Source: Chloroflexia bacterium
GTDB taxonomy: Bacteria; Chloroflexota; Chloroflexia; Thermomicrobiales; UBA6265
Reading direction: 5' to 3'
Assembly: GCA_013696265.1 (NCBI GenBank)
Contig: JACCYX010000369.1
Span: forward strand, 1 to 5,316
DNA length: 5,316 nucleotides
Positions 1-5,316 of this stretch are shown here, in pieces (within the stretch, counting starts at the first letter, position 1; each line of letters begins with the position of its first letter). The translations under genes were made by a program, and so were the position numbers. The notes under the pieces were generated by a model. The model was given only the letters and a program-made list of their open reading frames with translations, searched no databases and had not been told where the DNA came from.

Positions 1-84
1 GCGATGTACGCTCGACTTCTTTCGCGAGAGCCTCGCCGCCCCCACGTCGACTGAGGCGTTCCTCCGCCAATGCCGGGGTTCCGG

Positions 85-816
85 TCAGGAAGCGTCAGCC
101 GGGATTCCGAAAACCTCGGCGTGCTGGGTGAGCGCTTCCCGAACATGTTCGTCCCAGTAATCCCAGGTGTGGGCGCCGGGATGCTCGGCGTAGTGATGCT
201 CAATACCGAGCTTATCAAGATGCGCGTGAAAACGCCGGTTCTGCTCCAGCAGCTGGTCATCGGTACCGCAGTCGAAGGAGATCACCGGTCGCTGGGCTTG
301 CTTCGCCAGCGCCTCGGCGTGGCGGTACGGATCGGCATCATCGATGTCCTCCACCAGCGCTGGATCGTAATTCTCGTCGATCAAGAAGCGGGACGAGTGG
401 CCGTAAACCGAAGCAAAGCGCTGCGGATACTTCAACCCCAGACGCACCGCCCCGTAGCCACCCATGGAGAGGCCGCCGATGGCCCACGGAGCATCGGTCG
501 CTTGGAAGTGGTGCCTGACATGGTTCGGAATATCGTGAATCAGCAGGTCCTCATACCGCTGCTTGTGCAGTCGCCCCGATGGCTTCCATTTGAGGTAACC
601 GGACGTGCCGCCGTCAGGCAGGACCACGATCAGTGGCAACTCACCGACGTAGCGGACGAGGTTTGACCGCTCGAACAACGCATCCTCGTCGTCACTTAGA
701 CCGTGCAGCTGCATCAGAACCCGATACGGCCCCTTCCCTACGTCGGGCAGGATGGCGTTGTACCGTGTCCACTTGCCGAGCGCGTCACTGAAGAATCGGA
801 TGTTCACGATGCTCAT
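85..816 (-). CDS. Esterase D / tributyrin-esterase-like alpha/beta hydrolase
   Basis: The 243-residue product is a serine hydrolase of the esterase D family (COG0627/PF00756 type), which hydrolyses short acyl esters or thioesters. The nucleophile elbow GLSMGG is at residues 115-120 (Ser117). The acid is Asp186 or Asp187 in GTDDQLL, and the histidine is His216 in GAHTWDYW. LHGL at 37-40 fits the oxyanion-hole loop. The start, MSIVNIRFFSDALGKWTRYN, resembles the N-terminus of tributyrin esterases of the EstA type. Length is normal for the family and there is no signal peptide, so a cytoplasmic location is likely. The ATG is preceded by GGAAGGGG at 828-835 (complement), 11 nt away, a slightly long but usable Shine-Dalgarno spacing. 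It is transcribed divergently from the DUF1801 gene. The real substrate, including S-formylglutathione, cannot be told from sequence. The family call is firm; the substrate is not. Confidence 0.93.
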   Translation of the reverse strand: MSIVNIRFFSDALGKWTRYNAILPDVGKGPYRVLMQLHGLSDDEDALFERSNLVRYVGELPLIVVLPDGGTSGYLKWKPSGRLHKQRYEDLLIHDIPNHVRHHFQATDAPWAIGGLSMGGYGAVRLGLKYPQRFASVYGHSSRFLIDENYDPALVEDIDDADPYRHAEALAKQAQRPVISFDCGTDDQLLEQNRRFHAHLDKLGIEHHYAEHPGAHTWDYWDEHVREALTQHAEVFGIPADAS

Positions 817-860
817 CAGGTACTGTGCCCCTTCCGTGTCACGATGCCGATTCCCACGAT

Positions 861-870
861 TGTCGCGACA
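861..870. promoter_or_regulatory. Perfect 10-bp palindrome in a divergent intergenic region
   Basis: TGTCGCGACA is its own reverse complement. It lies in the 63-bp gap between the esterase start (816) and the DUF1801 start (880), where a shared operator would be placed. No clear -35/-10 pair was found on either strand here. A 10-bp palindrome is expected a few times by chance in a window of this size, so position is the only support. Confidence 0.2.
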
Positions 871-879
871 GAATGCACC

Positions 880-1278
880 ATGAGCGAGAACGAGGCCAGA
901 CCGGACGATCGGAGCGTCGATGCGTTCCTTGATGGAATCGCGGACGACGCCCGGCGAGATGATTGCCGGCGGCTCATGGAGACGGCCTCAGGCGAGTCCG
1001 CCGTGATGAGGGGTTCCGGCATCGTTGGCTTCGGCAACCTCCACTATCGCTATGCCACCGGCCGCGAGGGCGACACCCCGGCGGTCGCGTTTGCTCCCCG
1101 GTCGGTGAACATCACCCTTTACATCTCCGGTGGATTTGATTCACTGGGGCCGATTCTGGCGCGGCTTGGCCGGCACAAACTCGGCAAGGGCTGCCTCTAC
1201 CTCAAACGCCTCGACGAGGTCGACGAACCGGCTCTGATCGACCTGATCGACGCCTCGCTCGCCCGTGCCGCCGAGTAG
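880..1278 (+). CDS. DUF1801 domain protein
   Basis: The 132-residue product matches the DUF1801 (YdhG-like) family over almost its whole length. The helical N-terminus (VDAFLDGIADDARRDDCRRL, residues 13-32) is followed by the family's core: SGIVGFGNLHYRYATGREGD (46-65), the strand FAPRSVNITLYI (71-82), and the basic loop LGRHKLGKGCLYLKRLDEVD (96-115). The family is common in bacteria, small and cytoplasmic, with no established biochemical role. The ATG at 880 was chosen because homology starts just after it. The in-frame ATG at 844 would add 12 residues (MPIPTIVATECT) that look unlike the family. Neither start has a good Shine-Dalgarno sequence, so leaderless or weak initiation is possible. 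It is divergent from the esterase, and no functional link between them is visible. Confidence 0.91.
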   Translation: MSENEARPDDRSVDAFLDGIADDARRDDCRRLMETASGESAVMRGSGIVGFGNLHYRYATGREGDTPAVAFAPRSVNITLYISGGFDSLGPILARLGRHKLGKGCLYLKRLDEVDEPALIDLIDASLARAAE

Positions 1279-1300
1279 ACCGTCTCCCTCTGAGCGGGCC

Positions 1301-1357
1301 GATTTCCCCCAAATCCCCATTGATTCCGGCGATTTCCTGTGACGTTCCGGGGAAATC
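1301..1357. repeat. Three GATTTCC/GGAAATC elements upstream of the deacetylase gene
   Basis: GATTTCC occurs at 1301-1307 and again exactly 30 bp later at 1331-1337. Its reverse complement GGAAATC is at 1351-1357. The second and third copies form an inverted repeat with 7-bp arms and a 13-bp centre that spans the proposed -35 box. The first copy also begins a small hairpin, GATTT-CCCCC-AAATC (1301-1315). Placement and helical spacing suggest binding sites for a regulator, but this is inference. Confidence 0.35.
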
Positions 1358-1366
1358 CTGTATGCT
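1339..1366 (+). promoter_or_regulatory. Candidate sigma-70-type promoter for the deacetylase lipoprotein gene
   Basis: GTGACG (1339-1344) matches four of six bases of TTGACA. TATGCT (1361-1366) matches four of six of TATAAT. The spacer is 16 bp. Transcription would begin near 1373, giving a leader of about 70 nt before the ATG at 1441. The -35 box sits inside the GATTTCC/GGAAATC inverted repeat, so a protein bound there could block polymerase. Confidence 0.35.
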
Positions 1367-1440
1367 ACATATGGAAGGCCGTTGCCTCACGAAAACTTTT
1401 GCCAATACTCCGCCCATGCCGGTGACCGGAAACGACGACC

Positions 1441-2661
1441 ATGCCACGCCGTTGCACAATCCGCGTCTCCCGCGTCGCGCTCGCCTGCGTGGTGCTGCTG
1501 CCGTTGCTGGCCGGATGTGGGCTGGGATCGTCCCCCGAACCGTCGGAGGCCATTACGTGGAACCTCGTCACCAGCGAACCGGCACTCCTGGCGACCGCGG
1601 CACCTGGGACTCCAGTAACGGATAGCCAACCGCGCATGCTCACGCCGGAGGAACGCCGGACCCACCGGCCGAACGAACTCGCCTCCATCCCGATTCTCGA
1701 ATACCACGTCATCACCACGGATGAATCGAAGGAGTCCGATCCGTTCGTGCGCACCGCCGCACACCTGTGTGTCGATCTCCAGTGGCTCTACGACCATGGC
1801 TTCTACGTGATCACGACGCGCCAACTGATCGAGAACCGGATTTCGGCCCCCGCCGGCAAGCGTCCCGTTCTCCTCTCTTTCGACGACGGCACCTCCAGCC
1901 AGTTCCGCTGGGAAGCGGACGCGAACAAAGAGCGGACGATCGATCCGGACAGCGCGGTGGGCGTGCTGGAGGCGTTCTTCCAGGAACATCCCGATTTTGG
2001 GCGCGGCGGTCAGTTCGCGGTCTTGCCGTTTAACTGCTTCGCGGACGACACACCGATGAATACGATCGAGGATTGTCCTGACAAGCTGCGCTGGCTGGCC
2101 GACAACGGGTACGAGATCGTCAACCACACGGCGGGCCACCAGGATTTGCGGGACGTGACGGACGAGGAGTTCGCGTTCCAGGTCGGCGACCCGGTGCTCT
2201 GGCTCGACGACATCGTGCCGGGCGACGGAAACCTGATGGATGTGATCGTCATGCCCTACGGCAACTATCCCTCCCGCGATCTGCATCCGGAACAACGCGA
2301 CATGATGCGCAACGGCTTCACCTACGAGGGTCGCGAGATCCGGCTCCGGGGGGCCTTCATGGTCGGCGCCAACCCCACCGAATCCCCATCGAGCAGCGAC
2401 TACGACCCGCTCTTCATTGCCCGGATCCAGGCGTACGAGGAGTCGCTTGAAGGGTGGTTCAGCCGGATCGAGGAGGGTTCCCACCTCGTCTACGTAAGCG
2501 ACGGCAATCCCGACACGGTAAGCGTCCCCGATCCGCTCTCGGGCACGCTCACGGACCAGTTCGACGCCGAAACGGTCACCGCGGCGGGGCACGAACTGGT
2601 CCGCTACGATCTGGAGTCGGGTGAACTGGTCACGACGGACCTGGCGGCGGGCGGGGAATAA
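1441..2661 (+). CDS. Polysaccharide deacetylase (NodB/CE4) lipoprotein
   Basis: The 406-residue product is a predicted exported lipoprotein that removes acetyl or similar groups from a polysaccharide by a metal-dependent mechanism. A type II signal peptide ends in LLAG-C with Cys26 as the lipidated residue. A Ser/Pro/Thr-rich spacer runs to about residue 80. The NodB domain starts at IPILEYHVI (83-91). Motif 1 is SFDDG (146-150; Asp148 catalytic base, Asp149 metal). Motif 2 is HTAGH (229-233; both histidines metal ligands). Motif 3 is MPYG (271-274), where many family members have R-x-P-Y-G, so the usual Arg is absent. About 80 residues separate motifs 1 and 2, longer than in compact members, and this insert holds Cys199 and Cys212. 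An in-frame TGA at 1423 limits the start, and 1441 is the first ATG after it. The Shine-Dalgarno match is weak. The substrate (peptidoglycan, exopolysaccharide or other) is unknown. Confidence 0.93.
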   Translation: MPRRCTIRVSRVALACVVLLPLLAGCGLGSSPEPSEAITWNLVTSEPALLATAAPGTPVTDSQPRMLTPEERRTHRPNELASIPILEYHVITTDESKESDPFVRTAAHLCVDLQWLYDHGFYVITTRQLIENRISAPAGKRPVLLSFDDGTSSQFRWEADANKERTIDPDSAVGVLEAFFQEHPDFGRGGQFAVLPFNCFADDTPMNTIEDCPDKLRWLADNGYEIVNHTAGHQDLRDVTDEEFAFQVGDPVLWLDDIVPGDGNLMDVIVMPYGNYPSRDLHPEQRDMMRNGFTYEGREIRLRGAFMVGANPTESPSSSDYDPLFIARIQAYEESLEGWFSRIEEGSHLVYVSDGNPDTVSVPDPLSGTLTDQFDAETVTAAGHELVRYDLESGELVTTDLAAGGE

Positions 2662-2813
2662 CATCGCCTCCGGGTGGACATGGCGTGGTCGGCCAACTCA
2701 CGTCACTTCGCTTTCCAAACAACGACCGTTCGAGCGCAGTCGAGAAATCTCGCCTTGGCGAATTGACGCGCATCCACCACGCCACAGGTCCAGACCCCGG
2801 ATACCACTGGTTG

Positions 2814-2841
2814 TTGCCCGACATCACCCCTCGCGTACGAT
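2814..2841 (+). promoter_or_regulatory. Candidate promoter for the tandem SnoaL-like gene
   Basis: TTGCCC (2814-2819) and TACGAT (2836-2841) each match four of six consensus bases and are 16 bp apart. Transcription would start near 2848 and give a leader of about 90 nt that includes the hairpin at 2904-2926. The rest of the 278-bp gap from 2662 shows no coding sign, no convincing terminator after the deacetylase gene, and only very short palindromes (CGAGAAATCTCG at 2741-2752 and CGCCTTGGCG at 2751-2760). Confidence 0.3.
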
Positions 2842-2903
2842 GACTGGGCCTATCAATGGCGTGTCAACTCCGCGAGTGCCGCCACTGTGTGGGCGGCCAA
2901 TAG

Positions 2904-2934
2904 GCGCATTCCCGTTGGGAATGTGCGGAAAGGA
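2904..2934 (+). promoter_or_regulatory. Leader hairpin abutting the Shine-Dalgarno site of the SnoaL-like gene
   Basis: GCGCATTCCC (2904-2913) pairs with GGGAATGTGC (2917-2926) to give a 10-bp stem with one G-U pair and a GTT loop. The purine stretch GGAAAGGA (2927-2934) follows at once and supplies the ribosome binding site, five bases before the ATG at 2940. No T-run follows, so it is not a standard terminator. It could stabilise the mRNA 5' end or tune initiation. Confidence 0.45.
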
Positions 2935-2939
2935 ACATC

Positions 2940-3974
2940 ATGCGCCGCCTGTTCGCACTGTTCACCGTCATGATCGTGTTGTTCGCGGGAAACTCCGCCG
3001 CGGCGCAGGATGCGACACCCGCCGCCACCCCGGCAGACGGTTGTCCAACGACAACCGAAGCCGAGAACGAGTCCATCGTCCGCCAGTATCAGGAAGAAGT
3101 CCTGAGCCAAGGTAATCTCGATCTCCTCGATGACATCTGGGCCGAGGACCTCGCCCACGACGACGCGACCGGGACGGACATCGTGACGCTCGACGAGGGC
3201 AAGCGGCGGGTCGCCCTGCTCCGCACCGCGTTCCCGGATCTCTCCGTGACCATTGATGAGGTAATGACGGAAGGTGACCTCGTGGCGGTGCGGTACACGC
3301 GTTCGGGCACGCACCAGGGCGAGTACCTCGGTATCCTCGCGACCGGGAACGAGGCGAGCTGGACCGGCATCAACGTCTACCGGATCGCGTGCGGCCGGAT
3401 CGCCGAGAGCTGGAACGAGACCGACAATCTTGACCTCTTGCGCCAGCTTGGCGCGATGCCCGCGGGGCAAGGCTCGTCGACCGCCACAGGTGCAACGCCG
3501 CTGGCCGTCGAAGCGAGCCCCACTGCCGCAACCTGCGCAACCACAACCGAAGACGAGAACGAGTCCATTGCCCGGCAGTGGGAAGAAGAGGTGCTGGGCC
3601 AGGGCAACCTCGACCTTGCCGAAGATTTGCTCGCCGAGGACTTCGCCCACGACGGCGCCGTCGGCGCCGAGACCGCTAGCCGCGAAGAACGCATCCAGCG
3701 CGTCGTCGATTTTCGCGCCGCCTTCGACTTGAGCGTCACGGTCGAAGAGGTCCTGACCGAAGACGACCTGGTGCTGGTGCGGTACACCAACACGGCGACC
3801 CATCAGGGCGAGTACGCCGGCATCGCGCCGACCGGCCGCGACGTCACCTGGACCGGGATCGTCGTGTTCCGGATCGAGTGCGGCGGCATTGTCGAGACGT
3901 GGTCCGAATCGGACCGCCTCGGCCTGCTCCAGCAACTCGAAGCGGAGACCGAACCGGCAACGCCGGCATCGTGA
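2940..3974 (+). CDS. Secreted protein with two tandem SnoaL-like (ester cyclase) domains
   Basis: The 344-residue product has a signal peptide with basic MRR, a hydrophobic core (residues 5-16) and a likely type I cleavage near AAAQ (20-23). A DATPAATPA linker follows. Two SnoaL-like/NTF2-like domains come next: residues 35-172 and 199-335. Each ends in the family pattern HQGEY-x-GI-x-x-TG, then WTGI, R-I, E-x-W and LL-x-QL. By hand alignment the repeats share about 83 of 137 residues, with one residue missing in repeat 2 (FPDLSV against FDLSV). Each repeat has one cysteine at its start and one near its end (Cys35/Cys151; Cys199/Cys314), which suggests one disulfide per domain outside the membrane. 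SnoaL relatives include polyketide cyclases and many proteins of unknown activity, so cyclase activity is not implied. The start is well supported by AAAGGA five bases upstream. Confidence 0.92.
   Translation: MRRLFALFTVMIVLFAGNSAAAQDATPAATPADGCPTTTEAENESIVRQYQEEVLSQGNLDLLDDIWAEDLAHDDATGTDIVTLDEGKRRVALLRTAFPDLSVTIDEVMTEGDLVAVRYTRSGTHQGEYLGILATGNEASWTGINVYRIACGRIAESWNETDNLDLLRQLGAMPAGQGSSTATGATPLAVEASPTAATCATTTEDENESIARQWEEEVLGQGNLDLAEDLLAEDFAHDGAVGAETASREERIQRVVDFRAAFDLSVTVEEVLTEDDLVLVRYTNTATHQGEYAGIAPTGRDVTWTGIVVFRIECGGIVETWSESDRLGLLQQLEAETEPATPAS
3042..3455 (+). repeat. Repeat 1 of the internal SnoaL-domain duplication
   Basis: This encodes residues 35-172 of the secreted protein. It is recognisably similar at DNA level to 3534-3944: for example GAGAACGAGTCCAT occurs in both copies, at the CxTTTExENES start. 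The Ala/Thr/Ser-rich linker between copies is 26 residues (173-198). Confidence 0.9.
3534..3944 (+). repeat. Repeat 2 of the internal SnoaL-domain duplication
   Basis: This encodes residues 199-335. It is one codon shorter than repeat 1 because of a Pro codon missing before DLSVT. Cys, HQGEY, WTG and the LL-x-QL ending are all kept, so both copies appear to be under protein-level constraint. Confidence 0.9.
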
Positions 3975-3980
3975 TCTTGT

Positions 3981-4006
3981 GCGCGGGGCCCTCGATCGCC
4001 TCGCGC
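3981..4006 (+). terminator. GC-rich hairpin after the SnoaL-like gene, possible terminator
   Basis: GCGCGGGGC (3981-3989) can pair with GCCTCGCGC (3998-4006). This gives nine pairs, one of them G-U, with an 8-nt loop, starting 6 nt after the TGA. The 3' flank CTCGTCAC lacks a real T-tract, so intrinsic termination is uncertain. A smaller inverted repeat, ACTCCG/CGGAGT (4013-4018 and 4030-4035), follows. Confidence 0.35.
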
Positions 4007-4052
4007 CTCGTCACTCCGCATCTTCCCATCGGAGTCCGCGTAAGGCACCATT

Positions 4053-4088
4053 CTTCAGCCGTGACCACGATCGTCACGGCTGAAGGAG
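4053..4088 (+). promoter_or_regulatory. 13-bp perfect inverted repeat overlapping the ribosome binding site of the flavoprotein gene
   Basis: CTTCAGCCGTGAC (4053-4065) and GTCACGGCTGAAG (4073-4085) are exact reverse complements separated by CACGATC. The 3' arm contains the first three bases of the Shine-Dalgarno sequence AAGGAG (4083-4088), which stands five bases before the ATG at 4094. No T-run follows, so this is unlikely to be a simple terminator. In RNA it would partly hide the ribosome site; as DNA it is a good dyad for a repressor. Confidence 0.6.
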
Positions 4089-4093
4089 CACGC

Positions 4094-5316
4094 ATGCAGC
4101 TGCATTATCCCGACACCGCGCTGCCCACCCTGCGCGAACCTACCTGGGACGGGAGGTCACCGCCACGCTCCGGCCCTGGTTGACACTCGGCGAGCACGAC
4201 GCGCCGGCTTCGCTTCCGGAGCCGATTCGCACGATTGTCGCCGCGCATGACCAGGGAACTGTCGAAGCCGAGGCCGAACTGCCGCTGCATCCGGACACGG
4301 TCAAGCGCTGCCTGGAGGACGCGCTGCTCGGGGCAAACATCGGCCTCCTCTACGCATCCCTGCCCACCGGGTTGTGCCAGGCGGAAGGTGACCGGGCCGG
4401 CCTCATCATCGGCAACAAATCGGGCCGGCAGGTTGTCCGCTGCCAGACCGTGATCGATGCCACGGAGACCGCCCTCGTCGCGCGGCTCGCGGGAGGCACG
4501 TTCGAATCGCCGGCAGCCGGCACCACCCGCTTCGCGCGCACGCTCGAGTTCGACCGGGTTGGATCGCGGGGCCGCGCCGTCCTATCGATCCCCGAGTGGC
4601 TCCAGATCGCAGAGAACCGCGTTCGCTTGCATCGTGGCTACCGGGGACCGGCCCACGTCCTTGTCGAGATCGAACTGGACCTCGCCTACACGCCGGACCG
4701 GGAAGGCGCCGGGTATGTCGAGTGGAAAGCCCGGCGCCGGAGCATGCGCCTCGCCACCTGGCTGGTCAGCGCGTATCCCGAGTTCGCCGGGGCGCGGTTC
4801 GCCGGGTCCGCGCACGAGTTGCATGGCCGCTGGACACTGTCGCTGGCCGGACCCATACCCGCGTGGTTCGAATCGTCCGCGAGCGCGGCGGTCCGCGCCA
4901 GGGATTCCGGCGGAACGGCAACCGATCCTTCGCTTGGGCACTTCGCCGGTCCCATTCCCGGCCTCTGGTGCCTGAACGAGGCGAGCCGCCTCGAGAGCGG
5001 CCTGGCCGGGACCTTTCTCGATCCAGTCCGGGCGAGCCGGTTGGGAGAAGACCTGGCCGCGGCGATGCTGGAGACCTGGGCCACGTCGGAACTCCATTCG
5101 CCAATAATGACCGTTCCAGGATGGGTCGATTCCGGCGGCGCGGATGCCACCATCGACGTTCGGGAACCGGCAAGTCCGCAACGCGGTCGCAACTACCGGC
5201 GACTCCATGTCCCGGCCACCGCCATCCCGGTCCATCGCATCGCCGACGAGCTGGTGGCCGGCGGCGGGTCGTCCGGCGCGACCGCCGCCATCACCGCCGG
5301 CCGCGAGGGGTTGCAG
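4094..5316 (+). CDS. FAD-dependent oxidoreductase, tandem modules, frameshifted near the start, 3' partial
   Basis: The ATG at 4094 has AAGGAG five bases upstream and encodes MQLHYPDTALPTLRE, but that frame ends at TGA 4181-4183. A different frame, open from 4084 to the window end, carries the rest, beginning YLGREVTATLRPWLTLGEHD at 4141. Apart from a TTG at 4180 it offers no usual start codon before GTG 4450. Module 1 shows features of FAD-dependent oxidoreductases of the PF12831 type: HPDTVKRCLEDALLGANIGL, then NKSGRQVVRCQTVIDATE (IDATE at 4453-4467), and the C-terminal flavin-site segment NEASRLESGLAGTFLDPVRA (4975-5034). Module 2 starts around 5221 as AIPVHRIADELVAGGGSSGA, a Rossmann dinucleotide loop (GGGSSG, 5260-5277), and is cut by the edge. 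No signal peptide is seen, so a cytoplasmic redox enzyme is likely. The substrate is unknown. The corresponding Rossmann loop of module 1 is missing at the frame change. Confidence 0.82.
4135..4143 (+). other. Frame change point in the flavoprotein gene
   Basis: Sensible protein sequence runs in one frame up to about LRE (ending 4138) and in another from YLGREV (4141). The net change equals one missing base, or a longer deletion whose length is not a multiple of three. No X-XXY-YYZ slippery heptamer is present, so programmed frameshifting is not supported. Confidence 0.65.

Noticed and set aside
1..45. Minus-strand GTG (43-45) that could start a gene leaving the left edge, with GGAGG upstream
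   Set aside because: The spacing to GGAGG is about 15 nt and only 15 codons are visible, too little to support a gene.
2..160. Plus-strand frame open from the left edge to a TAA at 158-160, translating as CTLDFFRESLAAPTSTEAFL near its start
   Set aside because: It could be the tail of a convergent gene, but it would overlap the esterase by 76 bases and no family is recognisable from so few codons.
70..666. A 198-codon open frame on the plus strand opposite the esterase
   Set aside because: It is the shadow of a clear esterase with a complete catalytic triad and shows no domain of its own.
703..879. Upstream extension of the DUF1801 frame to ATG 703
   Set aside because: The extra residues overlap the start of the esterase on the other strand and do not resemble DUF1801 N-termini.
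1387..2664. A 425-codon open frame on the minus strand opposite the deacetylase gene
   Set aside because: The plus strand has a lipobox, all NodB motifs and a sensible length. The minus frame is Arg/Val-rich without a recognisable domain, as is common opposite GC-rich genes.
2741..2761. Adjacent small palindromes CGAGAAATCTCG and CGCCTTGGCG as a terminator after the deacetylase gene
   Set aside because: Stems are four or five pairs, mutually exclusive in part, and lack a T-tract. They are also about 80 bases beyond the stop codon.
2853..3935. A 360-codon open frame on the minus strand opposite the tandem SnoaL-like gene
   Set aside because: The plus strand has a signal peptide, a Shine-Dalgarno sequence and two conserved domains. 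The minus frame simply mirrors the duplication.
4135..4150. Programmed -1 frameshifting as the explanation for the flavoprotein frame change
   Set aside because: No slippery heptamer is present at the junction, and a missing Rossmann segment explains more.
4582..5235. Several minus-strand open frames across the right part
   Set aside because: They overlap the long plus-strand frame that carries flavoprotein motifs, and their translations show no family features.

Overview
The window is a GC-rich bacterial chromosome segment with five recognisable protein genes and no RNA gene, insertion sequence or CRISPR array. The best guess for the source is Chloroflexota, class Thermomicrobia or a relative. 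That rests on the short Ala/Thr/Pro linkers (DATPAATPA) after the signal peptide and at the C-terminus of the secreted protein at 2940-3974, together with GC-rich codon use and the mix of lipoprotein, SnoaL-like and flavoprotein genes. This is an inference from protein style, not a marker-gene assignment.

Left part (1-1278): a cytoplasmic alpha/beta-hydrolase esterase on the minus strand (85-816) and a DUF1801 protein on the plus strand (880-1278) diverge from a 63-bp intergenic region. Middle (1279-2661): a promoter-like region carrying three copies of GATTTCC/GGAAATC precedes a lipoprotein with a polysaccharide deacetylase (NodB, CE4) domain. Next (2662-3974): a 278-bp gap with a promoter-like pair and a hairpin directly against the Shine-Dalgarno sequence leads into a secreted protein made of two tandem SnoaL-like (ester-cyclase/NTF2-like) domains that are about 60 percent identical to each other.

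Right part (3975-5316): two hairpins occupy the 119-bp gap. The second has 13-bp perfect arms and overlaps the ribosome binding site of the last gene. That gene is a large FAD-dependent oxidoreductase that runs off the right edge. It begins in one reading frame with a good ribosome binding site and continues in another after about 15 codons. The first flavin-binding Rossmann loop expected near the N-terminus is absent, while a second one (GGGSSG) appears about 1.1 kb downstream in the same open frame. The gene therefore looks like a tandem flavoprotein whose first module is damaged, or was collapsed in assembly.

The genes do not form one obvious pathway. Two products are predicted to be exported (deacetylase lipoprotein and SnoaL-like protein) and three to be cytoplasmic. 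The most interesting points are the frameshifted and Rossmann-less first flavoprotein module, the ribosome-site hairpins before two consecutive genes, and the duplicated SnoaL-like protein with one cysteine pair per repeat. No clear new multi-gene system was found.
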